A stretch of 64,000 bases of DNA from Agelaius tricolor (GCA_023055355.1 JALJCS010000054.1:1426001-1490000), one strand, 5' to 3'. Counted from the first letter of the stretch, positions 21,841 through 33,819 are shown. Notes: generated by a model not told the origin, from the sequence alone. Program-made: numbers and translations.

Positions 21841-22444
21841 CAACCATCCTTGTTCTCATCCCCACCAGCAGCAAACCAAGGAAACAACAGCACTGCCACA
21901 AACCCAAGGAAAACCCTTGGACGCTCCAGGAACTGCCACCTCCAAGACGTCCCTGCCCTGATGTTTGATATTCCCAACCACAAACCCCTGATCCAAGCTG
22001 AGAGCACCTGAGAACACCTCGGCACAGCCCGAGCTGCAGCCGTTCCGCGGAGGATCCGCGCTCCAAAAAAAAAAAAAAACGTTGGCTCCTGTTTTTGGCT
22101 TCCCCTCTCCCGCGGGCAGGTGTGAGCCCAGCCCAGGCTCCCCTGGGAGACACCCCACCGTGCGGGAAGCACTGCAGGCTGCTCCCTTTCCCCGCGGATC
22201 AGATAAAGTCCTTGTGGGAATTTTGGCAGCGGAGCTCCGAAGATGAGCTTGGCTCCGCTCCAAACAGTTGGAAGCACCTCCGAGGCAGGATTTGTCTGAT
22301 AAGGGATCTCTGGCTTCCTCCTTCCCTCTGCCCCAGCACGTCCGTGGCTTTGCTGATCCCGTCACGCTCCTGCCCCACAAGGTCAGCACCAAAGACGAGC
22401 TGGTGGAGCCACCTGTGACCCCAAATCCACGTGTGGATCTGGAT

Positions 22445-22670
22445 AGAGGCTGGAAGGGACATTTAGGATCATGGAATGGTTTGGGATGGAAAGGACTTTA
22501 AATCCCATCCAGTCTCACCCGTGTTGTGGGCAGGGACACCTCCCACTGTCCCAGGGTGCTCCAACCTGGCCCTGGACACTGCCAGGGATGCAGGGGCAGC
22601 CACAGCTGCTCTGGGAATTTCATCCCAGTCCCTCCCCACCGTCACAGCCAGGAATTCCTTCCCAAAATAC
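22445..22670 (-). mobile_element. CR1 LINE 3' fragment, type A, minus orientation
   Basis: It runs from 'gatcatggaatggtttggga' through 'gggcagggacacctcccact' and 'ggggcagccacagctgctct' to 'agccaggaattccttcccaa'. Confidence 0.85.
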
Positions 22671-22679
22671 AATTAGGAA

Positions 22680-23100
22680 ATCATCCCTGGGAAACAGTTA
22701 TGGATTTATCCCATAAAGGTATAAAGGATGGGGATAAAACTCATTTGGTTGGTCTGCTGGAGGTCTCAGGAGGAGTTTGTCACAGTTCACTGAGGTTTCT
22801 CACCATCCCTTGAGGTGAGCTGAGGTTACAGGAGGGTGAGATGACATTCCCAAGGCAACGGCAGCAGAGCAAACCCAAAGCCAGGGGAAGAGCCGTGGTT
22901 TTGTGTGTTTGTAAGGAAATGGAGGACCAAAAGCCCCAGAAACCAAAGATCTGAGTGATGAATTCCGGGATCTGATAAACAAATTCCACACACAGTGGAT
23001 GATCCAAAGGGATCCACCCCATGCACCACTCCATAGACTCTCCTGGATATTCTCCCTTGAATTGTAGGGCAAAGAGTGGGTTTATTCCTTTTGAAGCTTT
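22680..23100. other. Unique noncoding DNA
   Basis: Nothing recognisable apart from ordinary single-copy text. Confidence 0.4.
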
Positions 23101-23149
23101 TACCACCTTTGGGGCTGGTAGGAGATTTGGGATGCCTCTGGAAGAGAAG

Positions 23150-23440
23150 CTCTGAGGGAATCCAGCCGAAAGATCCCTAAAAGCTTTTAACGTATGGTAG
23201 AAACATTTCCCTTCTCGTGCGAGAAAGGGACACTGGGATATTAATCACGGATTCCTGCAGCATCAATTACTGGGGTTGCAATGGTCAGGATCAAAATGAA
23301 GCAAAACCTGCCAGTCAAAACACTGAGAAACCTAAAATTCCTCCTGTCTCTCGTCCTTCACGATGATCCAGAGCTACTCCAAGCTGACACCGGCGATTCC
23401 TCCAGGCTGTAATTCAGCAGCTCGCTCTGCAGCAAAGCCT
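23150..23440. other. Candidate conserved noncoding block
   Basis: Repeat-free, with aaaagcttttaacgtatggt, gggatattaatcacggattc and gcatcaattactggggttgc. Flagged by texture only. Confidence 0.25.
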
Positions 23441-23799
23441 CATTGCTTTGGAAAAACAGAATTTATTAGGAAGGCTCCCAGCCATCCATTCTTTGCCAAC
23501 ATCCAAACGGAGAGCAGATCCTGCAGGGAAAGGTCTGAAATTTTCTCTCTCCTGTGGGAAGCCAAGCTGGGATGTAGGGAAACTCAGGGTTTGTGAGCTT
23601 CGGGTTGGTGGGCCACAGGAAATTTGCTTTGTGGGGGGATTTTCTCCAGCTTCTACCATGGAATGACTCTGGCTATGGAATGACTGTCCCTGGAGAGGCT
23701 TTGCTGGGCACAGATTGCATAGCTGGAGGAAAACAGCGTGGAAGTTCATGAAGAGGTGGAAAGTGGGATCCAACAGGGTCCAGCTCCCATTTACCATCC

Positions 23800-23905
23800 A
23801 GTGTGAGGCAGCTGGCTCTGCCCATGGAATCAGTTAATTTTGAGGTCCCTTCCAACCCAAACCAGGCTGTGATTCCATGACTTTGTGATTCCATGAACAC
23901 AAGGC
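23800..23905 (+). mobile_element. CR1 3' tail fragment, plus orientation
   Basis: 'tttgaggtcccttccaaccc' and 'gtgattccatgactttgtga' plus 'ttccatgaac' are the end and tail repeats of a sense-oriented CR1. The body is missing. Confidence 0.6.
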
Positions 23906-24590
23906 ACCCAAAACTCAAGAGCCGAGGCTGCCCGTGCTGGTGCAGCCTGCTGGAAAAGCCAGCATGCTTGAGGTTGGACTTGGAGAACTCTTTGCACGCA
24001 GTAAACAAGAGGAAATTAGGGCAGGATGGGAGCAAGCAGATTGTAAATCCCAGCTCTGGTTTGCTCCCTGCTCATCACCCCTCACAAACGACCCCTTTCA
24101 TTGCCACTAAAACCATTTGCCCAATTGTCAGCAGCAGCAGGCGACTCGTGGTGCAGAATTCCTGAAAAACCAGCAACAAAAACACGTCGACAGCAAGAGG
24201 CCTTTGGAAATCTGCATTTCTGGGGAAGTTTCCACCCCGTAAACACCGCGGGAGTTCGATCAGGGACCGGAATTCTTCTGCTTTCTGTTCTGACTTAGTT
24301 CTTGCGCCTGTGCCAGTTGACACAAGCGAGGGAGCGCGGGATGAGGGACAGGGACGTGGGGGTGCACTGCTGGAGCCACTTTGCTGCCCTGGGATTGGAG
24401 AAAATCCCTCCAGGAATGGCAGCTCTCGCTCAGTGCACCCACAGAGTGCCCCGACACCTTCCTGGACAGGCGCTAAAACCTCTTTTATTCTTCACTGTCA
24501 CACAGACCCCAGGAGAAACTGAAGCCAGGAGCATTTTTAAACCCGAGGCGAGCATTTAAACCCGACCTGAGACCGGCATTTCACCCCCTG
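23905..24590. other. Unique noncoding DNA
   Basis: No gene or repeat is recognised. CpGs begin to rise from about 24300 towards the CpG-rich block. Confidence 0.4.
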
Positions 24591-25215
24591 CCACCTCGGA
24601 ACGTGCTGGGGTCACTCCTGAGGGATAACCCCGGGGCTGGCTCGGGGCTGGGGATCCCCGCGGGCGCCGGGCGGGAGCTGTCACGGAGCCGCCCCGATGT
24701 CAGCCCTGCCACGGCCACCCTTCCAAGGGAGGATCCGCGGCGTGGCCGGCGGCCAGGTGGGGGAACAAAAGGCGCCTGCTGGGTTTTTCCTGCCGTCATT
24801 CAATCCCGGCTTAGCGGTCACGGCGCGTTCTCCTCCTCCTCCTGCCCGGCTCTGCGCTGCTGCTGACGGATGCTCCGCACGCGGCGGGGTCTCACCTTCC
24901 TGGCCCTGCCTGTTCTCACCTCCGCGCTCCTGCGGGGCAGCCCGCGCCAAAACCGAACGTTCCCTAAATTTGCCGGGCGAGAGCGCGTTAACAGGCGGAT
25001 CTTTCGAAACTTTCCCATTCTTCTGGTAATTTATTGATGAAAGGATTCCTCGTGGGTTAGGCAATATCCCCGCGGATGGAAGCCTGGCTTGGGTTCTCTC
25101 CTTTCTTCCCCCTCGGTAACGTACACCTCCTCTCGGAGGGGCCCTGATGAAAAATTCCCTGCCGGCCTGGCCGCGCTGCCGGCGGTGCTGCTGATGGATC
25201 GTGTTCCTCTCTACC
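24590..25215. other. CpG island candidate
   Basis: Over 600 bp have frequent CpG (gggatccccgcgggcgccgg, ggatccgcggcgtggccggc, gctccgcacgcggcggggtc, ccgggcgagagcgcgttaac), the densest such block in the window, and no CR1. Small ORFs on both strands show no recognisable domain. It could be an intragenic promoter or CpG island, for instance for an unannotated transcript, or a GC-rich conserved element. No TATA or initiator can be assigned. Confidence 0.5.
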
Positions 25216-26040
25216 TGCTCAGATTAATCAGGTTACAGCTCCAGCCTGCCAACAAAGCCTGGCCTCACACCTCAGCCCAGGCCCGAAATCCAACATCTGA
25301 GTTGGGCGAGGGCTGCCCCAGCTTGAAACCCAGCCTAGGAGCTGGGAGAGGCCTCTGCCATCACTTCAGGTGAAAAGAATCCCCCATTTGCTCCACGTCC
25401 TGCTTATAAATCCTGTTTAAACCTCCAATCTGTGAGGCACGGAGCAGAGTGCCAGCTGGGGTGGTGGGAATTGAGATGGAGGAGCTCTAAAACACCATCA
25501 ACTTGCGAGCTGCCAGGCTGTAAAACCAGCACAAAGCTTCCCCTCCTGCCCAGGCAGGGCTGCCTGGAAGTTTAATTTGTGTTTTTAATGATCTGAGACA
25601 CTCCTGAGTGAAAGCTGGGAGAGAAACACTCCTAAACACGTCACAAATGCAGCGCCTGACCGGGCAAAGTTTATCACTGGGAGTAACTCTCATCTCACCA
25701 GAGGACAAGGCCCATAGATCTCCTCGGTGTTTAAACCCAGCTTAGTGGTCCTTAGGATTTTACTGCAGGGGAGTAAATCCTGGCTGTGAACTTGTCTGAT
25801 GGAGCACTTCCATCACCCCATGGCCAACCAGGCAGCTCCAGTTGTGACCAATTGTCACAAATCCACCTTGAAAAGTGGTTTAAAACACGGAGAACAGGTT
25901 GGCTTTGCACGCAAAAATGGATCTGGGGGGTTTTAAAACAAGGAACTGAGGTCACCGTTCTACCACAGACACACAGACACAGACTGGGGTAGGGATCTTG
26001 GGGCTGGAATTGCTGGGTGCTGCTTCTTTGTAAATTTGAT
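25215..26040. other. Unique noncoding DNA
   Basis: No gene or repeat recognised in these 800 bp. It includes ctgctcagattaatcaggtt at about 25210-25235, next to the CpG-rich block. Confidence 0.4.
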
Positions 26041-26044
26041 TCAA

Positions 26045-26530
26045 ACCAAGGATGTCCCAGCCCTGGGGCCAACAGCAGGAGGACGTGGAGCTGCTGGAGA
26101 GAGCCCAGAGGAGGCCCCGGAGCTGCTGCAGGGCTGGAGCCCCTCTGCTCTGGAGCCAGGCTGGCAGAGCTGGGAATGTTGCCCTGGAGAAGGGAAGGCT
26201 CCAGGCAGAGCTCAGAGCCCCTGGCAGGGCCTGCAGGGGCTCCAGGAGAGCTGCAGAGGGGCTGGGGACAAGGCCTGCAGGGACAGGAGCCAGGGAATGG
26301 CTCCCACTGGGAAAGGGGAGATTGGCCTGGGATCTTGGCAAGGAATTCCTGCCTGGGCTGGAATTCCCAGAGCAGCTGGGGCTGCCCCTGGATCCCTGGC
26401 AGTGCCCAAGGCCAGGTTGGACATTGGGGCTTGGATCCACCTGGGATAGTGGGAGGTGTCCCTGTCCATGGATGGGTGGCACTGGATGGGCTTTAGGGTC
26501 CCTTCCACCCCAGATTTTTTAGGATTCTGT
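26045..26530 (+). mobile_element. CR1 LINE, type A, long 3' fragment, plus orientation
   Basis: Sense CR1 from 'ggaggacgtggagctgctgg' through 'ttgccctggagaagggaagg', 'ctcccactgggaaaggggag' and 'ctggatccctggcagtgccc' to 'atgggctttagggtcccttc'. It is very close in sequence to the minus-oriented copy at 7360-7965, which implies recent activity of this subfamily. The final 'aaccattcc' tail is altered (ccagattttttaggattctg). Confidence 0.88.
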
Positions 26531-26534
26531 TCAA

Positions 26535-27270
26535 TGCTGGTGCTGGGCTGGACCACGGGAAGGACACGACCGACATTCCACAAATCCCAGCTTTGCTTCA
26601 TCCCCTTGTTTTGCTCCGAGCAGAACCGATTGTTCACCTTCTCCTTCTTGGCTTAACCTTCACCAGACAACCAAATTCTGGTGAAATGAGGTAAGGGTTT
26701 CACCTGTGGGAACCACAGGCAACTTCTGCAGCCAAATTCCTCAGCAGAGCAGCTCCAGCAGCGTAATTGCGTTGTCACTCATCATCAATGTCACGGAGAT
26801 TATTCAGCAATTAACACCAACTCCTGAGAATTGCAGCCCTGAGACAAAACGAGGGCGTCTGGAAAGGCAGAGATTTTTAACTCATTGCTTTTCCAAAAAA
26901 ATTCAGAGGCCACGAGGCTCAGGCTACAGTGCTGAGACTCAAGCTCAAAAACTGAAATATGCTGTTGTAATAATAATAATTATATTAATAACCATAAACC
27001 CAACAACAATAATAAAAAATATAGGACCAATAAGAAAGAACCACTCCATGCTTTGGATTTTCTCTGAAAGAAAACCAGGAATTTCTTAAGGAATTTTCTT
27101 GGGCAATTCTGGTGGGTTTGGAGCAGGGTTGAAACTCGCAGCTCTCTGCTCACAGGTGAAAAGGTTTCTTCCCAATTTTAGAGTTATCATGAAATTCAAA
27201 TGTACTGGTTGGCAAAACTGGCCTCCTTGTGGTATTTCCCTATCAATTTATGTGGCTGTGGAGTTTTTTG
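26535..27270. other. Unique noncoding DNA, AT-rich, possible conserved piece
   Basis: 26755-26830 (gcgtaattgcgttgtcactc, gagattattcagcaattaac) looks like single-copy, possibly constrained sequence. 26965-27025 is an AT-rich imperfect ATA/ACA trinucleotide patch. No gene seen. Confidence 0.35.
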
Positions 27271-27274
27271 AGGC

Positions 27275-28215
27275 TTTTTTTTTTTTTTTTTAAATCTGAA
27301 CCAAAAATCAACGGATGAACTCAAATAAAGCCTCAAATCCCACAAGGTAGGACACGCCCTGCAACAGCTCCACAAAAATCAAGGACAAAACTTGCCCAAT
27401 ACCATCCAGCCCTGGAGCTTCCCAACTCCCAGAATTATCTGTGGAAATTCCCTTCCTTCCCTCTCCCAAGCACCGCTGGTAGAACTCCTAGAAATGAGGT
27501 TGAAGGAGGTTCCTCCATCGTTTCTTCTGCTCCTCGGCCTTGCTGCCTGACCTGGGGTGGCCGTGGCTCTCCCAGCTCTTCACCCCAAACCCAGCGTTGC
27601 CATTTGCTGCGAACCACAGCTGGATTTCCATTCTCCTGGAATGCCCAGAAGTAACGGATTAACACCGGCCAGGATTCCCCGCAGGAGCGAGAGATTCCCC
27701 GAAAAGCTCCAGCAATGAAAGGAATGCGCACGGAGCGACGGGGAGAGAAGGGGGAAAAAAAAAAAAAAAAAAAATAAAGGGCCACAACATCTGGCTTAGT
27801 TTAGCCCAAAGCTACAACCAAACCACAGTCGCCTCGGCTCCACCGGCACCGCGCTCCGGAGAAATCCCACAACTCCGGGATGATGGTCGGGAGCCGGAGC
27901 GGCAGCGAGGAAATATCGCCTGATGAGGTGTCGAGGAAAACCGTCCTCGCTGCAGTGGAATTGATGGCATGGGGCTTGGATCCCCTGGGAGCGCCATTCC
28001 ACGGCAAAACCGGATTATTCTGGACAAGGTGAACGTGTTTGATCCCTGCAGAGACGTGGGCGAGCTCCGAGGTGTTGGTTGAGAACCTGCGAGGGTCCCA
28101 AAAGTCCGAGGCCAAGGGGTTCCTCTGGAAATTCACTTTCTTTGTCTTAGCACTCCTTTTTAAACTCTTTTTTCCAGCAGTTACACAGAAAAACCGACAG
28201 GAAGCAGCTCCAACC
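27275..28215. other. Unique noncoding DNA with poly-T and poly-A runs
   Basis: Poly-T at about 27275-27292 and poly-A at about 27754-27774. Sequence around 27780-28120 has dispersed CpGs. No gene seen. Confidence 0.45.
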
Positions 28216-28221
28216 GCTGAC

Positions 28222-28560
28222 ATTATCAGGGAATCATGGAATGGGTTGGTTTTGAAGGGACCTGGAAGATCACCTTGACCTACCTCATCCCACGGGCAGG
28301 GACACCTCCCACTGTCCCAGGGTGCTCCAAGCCCCAGTGTCCAACCTGGCCTGGGACACTGCCAGGGATCCAGGGGCAGCCCCAGCAAATCTGGGAATTC
28401 CAGCCCAGCCCCTGCCCACCCTCCCAGCCAGGAATTCCCTCAGTCTAAATCTCCACCCTTTCACCTTAAAGCCATTCCTGCTTCTCCTTGGAAAAGTTCT
28501 TCTCCAGCCTTGTTGTGATCTCCCTGGATCTCTCCTCCAGGCTAAGGATCCATCCCTTAG
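28222..28560 (-). mobile_element. CR1 LINE 3' fragment, type A, minus orientation
   Basis: It runs from 'gggaatcatggaatgggttg' through 'gggcagggacacctcccact', 'ggatccaggggcagccccag' and 'cctgcccaccctcccagcca' to about 28560, where 'ccttaaagccattcctgctt' and 'ggatctctcctccaggctaa' correspond to older CR1 3' sequence. Confidence 0.82.
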
Positions 28561-28564
28561 AAAA

Positions 28565-29320
28565 CACTTCCCTGACTCAGGGCGTGGAAGCCAGAGGAGA
28601 ACAAGGCCACTGAGGTCACCAAAATCCCAAGAGTGACACAAAGCCACTTTAATTCACTCACTTTTAAGACAAAACTCACAGCTTTAAAGGTCAGCTAAAT
28701 GAGCTGGGGTTTAATTTAGTCCCAGCCTAATTTAAGATGTCATAAAAGGAAATTTAGGCTTCAGGACCAATTTTGGCAGGAGGAAACTGCTCCTGAGGTT
28801 GTGTCTCTCAAGATGCTGTCCACACCTTGAAAGGCGACAGGAAAACATGGTTTAATATTGACAAACTTGATGAGGTCACTATAAAAATGGCCAAAGTGAC
28901 CCAAACATGTTGACAGAGGCTCCAGCCCAGGCAGGATGAATGTGGCATCACAGGGAAATTTGGGAAGCACAGGAGAGCTCCTCAGTGCCCCAGCCAGAGG
29001 TGAAGAGAGCTGGAGGATGCGGGGTGGGAGATGTTATCTCCAAAACAAACCCTCCAACCCTTCCGGCGTTTCTCCCGTGTTTTCAGCGCGGCATTCCCAA
29101 GCGTGTTGGTTTCTCTGGAAGGCAGCCAGGTGGTGCTGCCCTTTCCTTGGGAAAACACCACGCTCCTGGGATGGCTGGGATTCCTCCCAAGCCAAGGGGG
29201 TGACATCTTCATCTTGTGTGCAGTGGGCATGGGGTGGTGCTGGGAGGGCTCTGGGAGCCTCAGCCTCTGATCCAGCTTTCCCATCTCCAGCTGCCCAGTC
29301 CTGCTCCAAAGCTCAGCTCC
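28565..29320. other. Unique noncoding DNA
   Basis: No gene or repeat identified. Confidence 0.4.
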
Positions 29321-29324
29321 CAGG

Positions 29325-29750
29325 AGTCACAGAATCAGGGAATCAAAGAATGGTTTGGGAAGGAAGGGATCTTAAAAATTATTTGTTTCCTTCACTCCCA
29401 TCCCATTCATGGGCAGGGACACCTTTCCCACTGTCCCAGAGGGATCCAAGCTCCAGTGTCCAGCCTGGCCTTGGGCACTGCCAGGGATCCAGGGGCAGCC
29501 CCAGCAAATCTGGGAATTCCAGCCCAGGCAGGAATTCCTTGCCAAGATCCCAGCCCAATCTCCCCTTTCCCAGTGGGAGCCATTCCCTGGCTCCTGTCCC
29601 TGCAGGCCTTGTCCCCAGCCCCTCTGCAGCTCTCCTGGAGCCCCTGCAGGCACTCTGAGGATTCCCTGGAATTTTCCCTTCTCCAGGGGAACATTCCCAG
29701 CTCTGCCAGCCTGGCTCCAGAGCAGAGGGGCTCCAAAACCCTGGAATATC
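29325..29750 (-). mobile_element. CR1 LINE, type A, minus orientation
   Basis: It runs from 'cacagaatcagggaatcaaa' and 'gaatggtttgggaaggaagg' through 'ggcagggacacctttcccac' and 'ttcccagtgggagccattcc' to 'tctgccagcctggctccaga'. Its frames give long ORFs (up to 273 residues), but these are antisense or out-of-frame readings of the LINE 3' end. Confidence 0.88.
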
Positions 29751-29809
29751 AGACTGGAAGCTTTTGCACTACGTTCCTGCCCTTTGCCAGGGTTGCGCCT
29801 GCAGCACCG

Positions 29810-29965
29810 CTGGAATTTGGGACAATTCCAGAGATCCAGGGGCAACCACAGGTGCTTCTCTGGGCACCCTGTGCCAGGGCCTGGCCACCCTTCCAGCCAG
29901 GAATTCCTTCCCAAGGGTCATCTGGGGCTCAGAGTTCCACAGGAGCCTCTCCAGAAGCAGCAGCA
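29810..29965 (-). mobile_element. Second CR1 3' region piece, minus orientation
   Basis: 'ccagagatccaggggcaacc', 'ctctgggcaccctgtgccag' and 'ccagccaggaattccttccc' are CR1 3' sequence of a different subtype from the copy just left of it. This suggests that the left copy inserted into, or beside, an older one. Confidence 0.65.
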
Positions 29966-30148
29966 CTCCCATGGGATGGACTCATGTCCATGAAATCCAA
30001 ATGCCATCACACACAGAGCGATTTCCAGCTTTTTTGATGGAAGACAGATTTAAGCTCCTGTGCTGGAGCCAGGCTGCTGCATCCAATCCTTCCCCACCCC
30101 CCAAAAAGCTGATTTCATCAAGAGATCCGATTGCAACCCTATCGTTTA

Positions 30149-30215
30149 CCAAAAAAAAAAAAAAAAAAAAAAAAACCAAACCAAAAAAATTGGGAGGGAA
30201 AAAAAATCCCTTCAG
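30149..30215. repeat. Poly-A run
   Basis: About 24 A (30150-30173) followed by further A-rich sequence. No retrocopy sequence was recognised upstream, so it is listed only as a simple repeat. Confidence 0.9.
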
Positions 30216-31095
30216 CGTAATCTACTTAAAAACCCAAATCTCATTTGTAGGTTATTAGAGCTGCTCCCGCCTGTGACATCCGGGCACGGAGCTCCCAGGA
30301 ATTCTGAGGAGTCAGAGCTGGTTTTGCTGGAGTGTTTGGCCACGTTTCTGAAGAGCTCCTCAGCTGCCGTGGCAGCCGCAAACAGCTTCCCGAAAAGACA
30401 GTGGAAAATCTGGGAATAAAAACCCAAATAAAAGCGACGGCCCTAACGAGCTCTGTGCCGGTTTTGGGGCCGATCACTCAGCTCGTTGTCAGCTCCAGCT
30501 CCAGCCTCCATCCATCCGTGTGTTTTCCATTTATCCCAGCCTGACAGGAGCAATAATCCCGGCTCTGCTGCTCCGTGCAAACCACCCACCACACTTCAGG
30601 GGTTGCCGGCCATCGGCAGCCAAAATCACCCTTTTCCATCCCGAATTTCCAAGGATGTTTTAGAAGAGGAGTTTCCAGTCTCACAGGAGCTCGCTAGGAG
30701 AAGTTTCACTCATTAAAAAGAAAAAAACCACCTTTTTCTCCCCCCAAATTACTGTTTGGCTCCCTCTCCACATCCGCAAATATCCACAGTTTTCATGGAG
30801 AAGAGGAGGAAACTGAGGCACGGGGATTGTGGCCAAGCGTGGAGCATCATTCCCGCCAGCTCCGTGCCGATCCCAGGAGCCTGGATCCCATTAGTGGCTT
30901 TGGCAGAGCGCTGGGCCGGGCTCTGCTCCGGGGACTGGAACACGCCTGGGACTTTCCTGCTCCACGGGTCACATTCCAGCCCGGCGGCGCTGCCACGGCT
31001 GGGGTCAGAGATTTGGGAACCCCTGAGGGATGGGAGCAAGGGGATATCAGGAGAGGAGCAGCCTCTGCTTTCCAGAATTAATTATCAGGAGCACC
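30215..31095. other. Unique noncoding DNA
   Basis: Single-copy text with scattered CpGs (gcctgtgacatccgggcacg near 30270). No gene recognised. Confidence 0.4.
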
Positions 31096-31104
31096 GGCGA
31101 TGGA

Positions 31105-31475
31105 TCTTTTCAGGATTCCAGGTGGAAGCTCATCCTGAGACATTTCCTTGGGATGAGAAGGAAAAGTCTGGCCAACCAGCAGGGTTGGAATGTTCTCCCA
31201 AACCTTTTCAACCCAATGCCAACACAAACCTTCAAACTGACCCTCAGGAGCAGATGGATCCCATCCCTGGAGCAACCTGGGATAGTGGGAAAGCTTGGCC
31301 AACCAGACAGGTTTTTCCCAAACCTTTTCAACCCAAAGCCAACACAAATCTTCAAAATGATCCTCAGGAGCAGACGGATCCCATCCCTGGAGCAACCTGG
31401 CATACAGGGAGGTGACCCTGCCCATCATGGCAGAGGCTTGGGGCTGAGCTTGAGGATCTTTTCCAACCCAACCCA
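31105..31475 (+). mobile_element. CR1-derived sequence, plus orientation, with internal duplication
   Basis: The end 'gatcttttccaacccaaccc' plus 'attccatgg' is a sense CR1 3' terminus. Upstream, a unit of about 120-127 bp ('cccaaaccttttcaacccaa' to 'cctggagcaacctggcatac') occurs twice, at about 31172-31298 and 31299-31410, with a handful of differences. Confidence 0.65.
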
Positions 31476-31479
31476 TTCC

Positions 31480-33365
31480 ATGGTCCTGTGACAATCTGGG
31501 CAGGTGGAACATTCTCATTAAAAAAAAAAAAAAAATTAAAAGTTACAATCTAATAATTAAAAAATTACATTTTCAGGACCACGATGGTGCCAAACTAAAA
31601 GCTGAAGTTTCTGTGGTTGATTTTTGGGACCTTCTAACCTAAAGGCAGCTCCAGAGCAAAGAAAAGGCCCAGAACCTTCTCAAAGTGATCAGTGAAAAAA
31701 TGAAGGAAAAAACATCATTTCCCAGTGGGGAAAAAAAAAGGTGGGAAACGATTCCCAGAGGTTGGGGAGTGTCTGGAAAAGGTCCTGAGGAACCTGGTCT
31801 GTCTTGGTCTTGAGTCCTGCTCAGGAGAGAGGTCCAAGGGCCCTCTGTGGCCAATACTCTTCATGGGCATCTTCTGGAATATTTATTTTCCCAAAGAAAT
31901 CGGAGTTACTTCAGCTATCCCACCCTAAGAATCTCACTGAATCTTGGATCTGTTTCCTTCCTGCTTCTCAAGGAACTCCAGGGATTGCAAATGGGATGGA
32001 ATGAGGCAGGGATGAGTAAGGAAAGGAGAGGTTTGGGGACAGAATGTGATAAAAAAGACAAAACGAGGGCAAGTATGAACAGAGAGAGATGAGTCTGCTT
32101 GCTCAAAGGTATTGGAATCTGCCTGGAATTGGGAAAATATCCCGGCATTCCCAACTAGAGTAGAAGTTAAATGCAGCTAAACATAAACCACCACGAATTT
32201 AATGAATATCAAGGGCCAGATCCTGCCCAAAACCTCAAAAAAAGCTGTTGCTGGCCCCATTTGGAAAATTCCCACCTGGATTTTCCATTCCAGGTCCCCA
32301 TTTCCAAGCCAAGATCAAAGTGCACCATTGTTGGTGCTCACTGCCACCACTTCCAGCCTTCCCCAGGACGTGGAGCTGGGAAAACCTTCCCGGATATATT
32401 CCTGAGGGAATTCCTGAAGGAACCTGCATTCCACGTGTTCCACAGGAATCAGCCCAAAGGGAATCCTGCTCCGGCCTGGAACTGCCCTGCTGGGGTCCCT
32501 GCTGCCCCTTCCCAGCCTGGAGGGGGTCTCAGAGTCTGATTAAAGGAGAATTAAAAGGTTTGTTTAAGGGAAAACCACCCCAAATGATGTAAACTCAGCC
32601 AACAGATCCCACAGGGAATCCAAAGGAGCTTCCCAGCCCTGGATCCACATGGTTCCCACTCCTGGCACATTCTGCACACCAACACTTGGCTCCCATCCTT
32701 CAGGACTGTCAGCAATCCCAAAACTGCCATTCCAGGCTCAATTCCTGCCCAAACTCCCCACCCTGCTCCAATCAGACCTGGAGCATGAATCCTGTCACCC
32801 TGAGATGTGGGTGGGATGGGAGGGAACTCCCAAATTCCATGGGGCAGGAGAAACCCCAGGAGAAATCCCTCTGCTCTCCCCCTGAAGTGTCAGGCAGCAA
32901 AACCCCTGAGGGAATTCCTTCCCTTTCTTGTCCACGTCTCACTTGGGGATGAGATCTGCAGCTTCAGGGTGAGCAATAATTGACTTTATTCCCCAAAATC
33001 CTGCAATGGCTGGATTGGCTCCACAGCTTCAAAATTCATGGAAAGATTCCCTGACTGAACTGTCCCGTTCCCAAAGCCCAGCTTGGGTTGGGATCTGGGA
33101 TGCCCAGTGAAAAACAAAGCAAATCCAACTCATGCCAATCAATAACTGGAGTCAAACGCGTTTAGAACGTGAGGATTCCCTTGGAGCAAAGCCCGGGGGG
33201 CTGGAATGCAGCAAATCCCACAGGAGAAATGAGGGAATTCAACCAAACTATCCCCAGTTCACATTTTCACCTCTCATTTTTTGCCCATTTCACTTCTCCA
33301 GGCAAGGATGCAATTCAGCCTTGGGAGATACAGAGCTGGTGCTTGAGCAAACCAGAAAAAAAAAA
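31480..33365. other. Unique noncoding DNA
   Basis: About 1.9 kb with no recognised gene. An A-run lies at 31520-31536 and A-rich text at 31545-31570. Confidence 0.45.
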
Positions 33366-33369
33366 AATC

Positions 33370-33745
33370 CATAAATCATGGAATAACGGAATGGTTTGGG
33401 ATGGAGGGACCCTCAAGATCATCCTGATCCCACAAGCAGGAACACCTCCCACTATCCCAGGTGCATCCAAGCCCCAATGTCCAGCCTGGCCTTGGGCACT
33501 GCCAGGGATCCAGGGGCAGCCCCAGCTGCTCTGGGAATTCCAGCCCAGGCAGGAATTCCTTGCCAAGATCCCAGCCCAATCTCCCCTTTCCCAGTGGGAG
33601 CCATTCCCTGGCTCCTGTCCCTGCAGGCCTTGTCCCCAGCCCCTCTGCAGCTCTCCTGGAGCCCCTGCAGGCCCTGCCAGGGGCTCTGAGCTCTGCCTGG
33701 AGCCTTCCCTTCTCCAGGGCAACATTCCCAGCTCTCCCAGTGGGA
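33370..33745 (-). mobile_element. CR1 LINE, type A, minus orientation
   Basis: It runs from 'aaatcatggaataacggaat' and 'ggtttgggatggagggaccc' through 'ggatccaggggcagccccag' and 'cagtgggagccattccctgg' to 'tccagggcaacattcccagc'. It is a close sibling of the copies at 7360 and 26045. Confidence 0.88.
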
Positions 33746-33819
33746 GCAGCGGCAAATGAGGGAGTAAATTACAGCACTGCACGGACTCCGCTTCCTCCAG
33801 TCTCCCCTTCTCCCATTAT

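Noticed and set aside
29216..30037. 273-codon plus-strand open frame
   Set aside because: Most of it is the reverse complement of a CR1 3' region. The same peptide text (for example GQGHLPLSQ-like and LALGTARDPGA) recurs at every CR1 copy in the window.
30149..30174. Poly-A tail of a processed pseudogene
   Set aside because: No retrocopied coding sequence is recognisable upstream on either strand.
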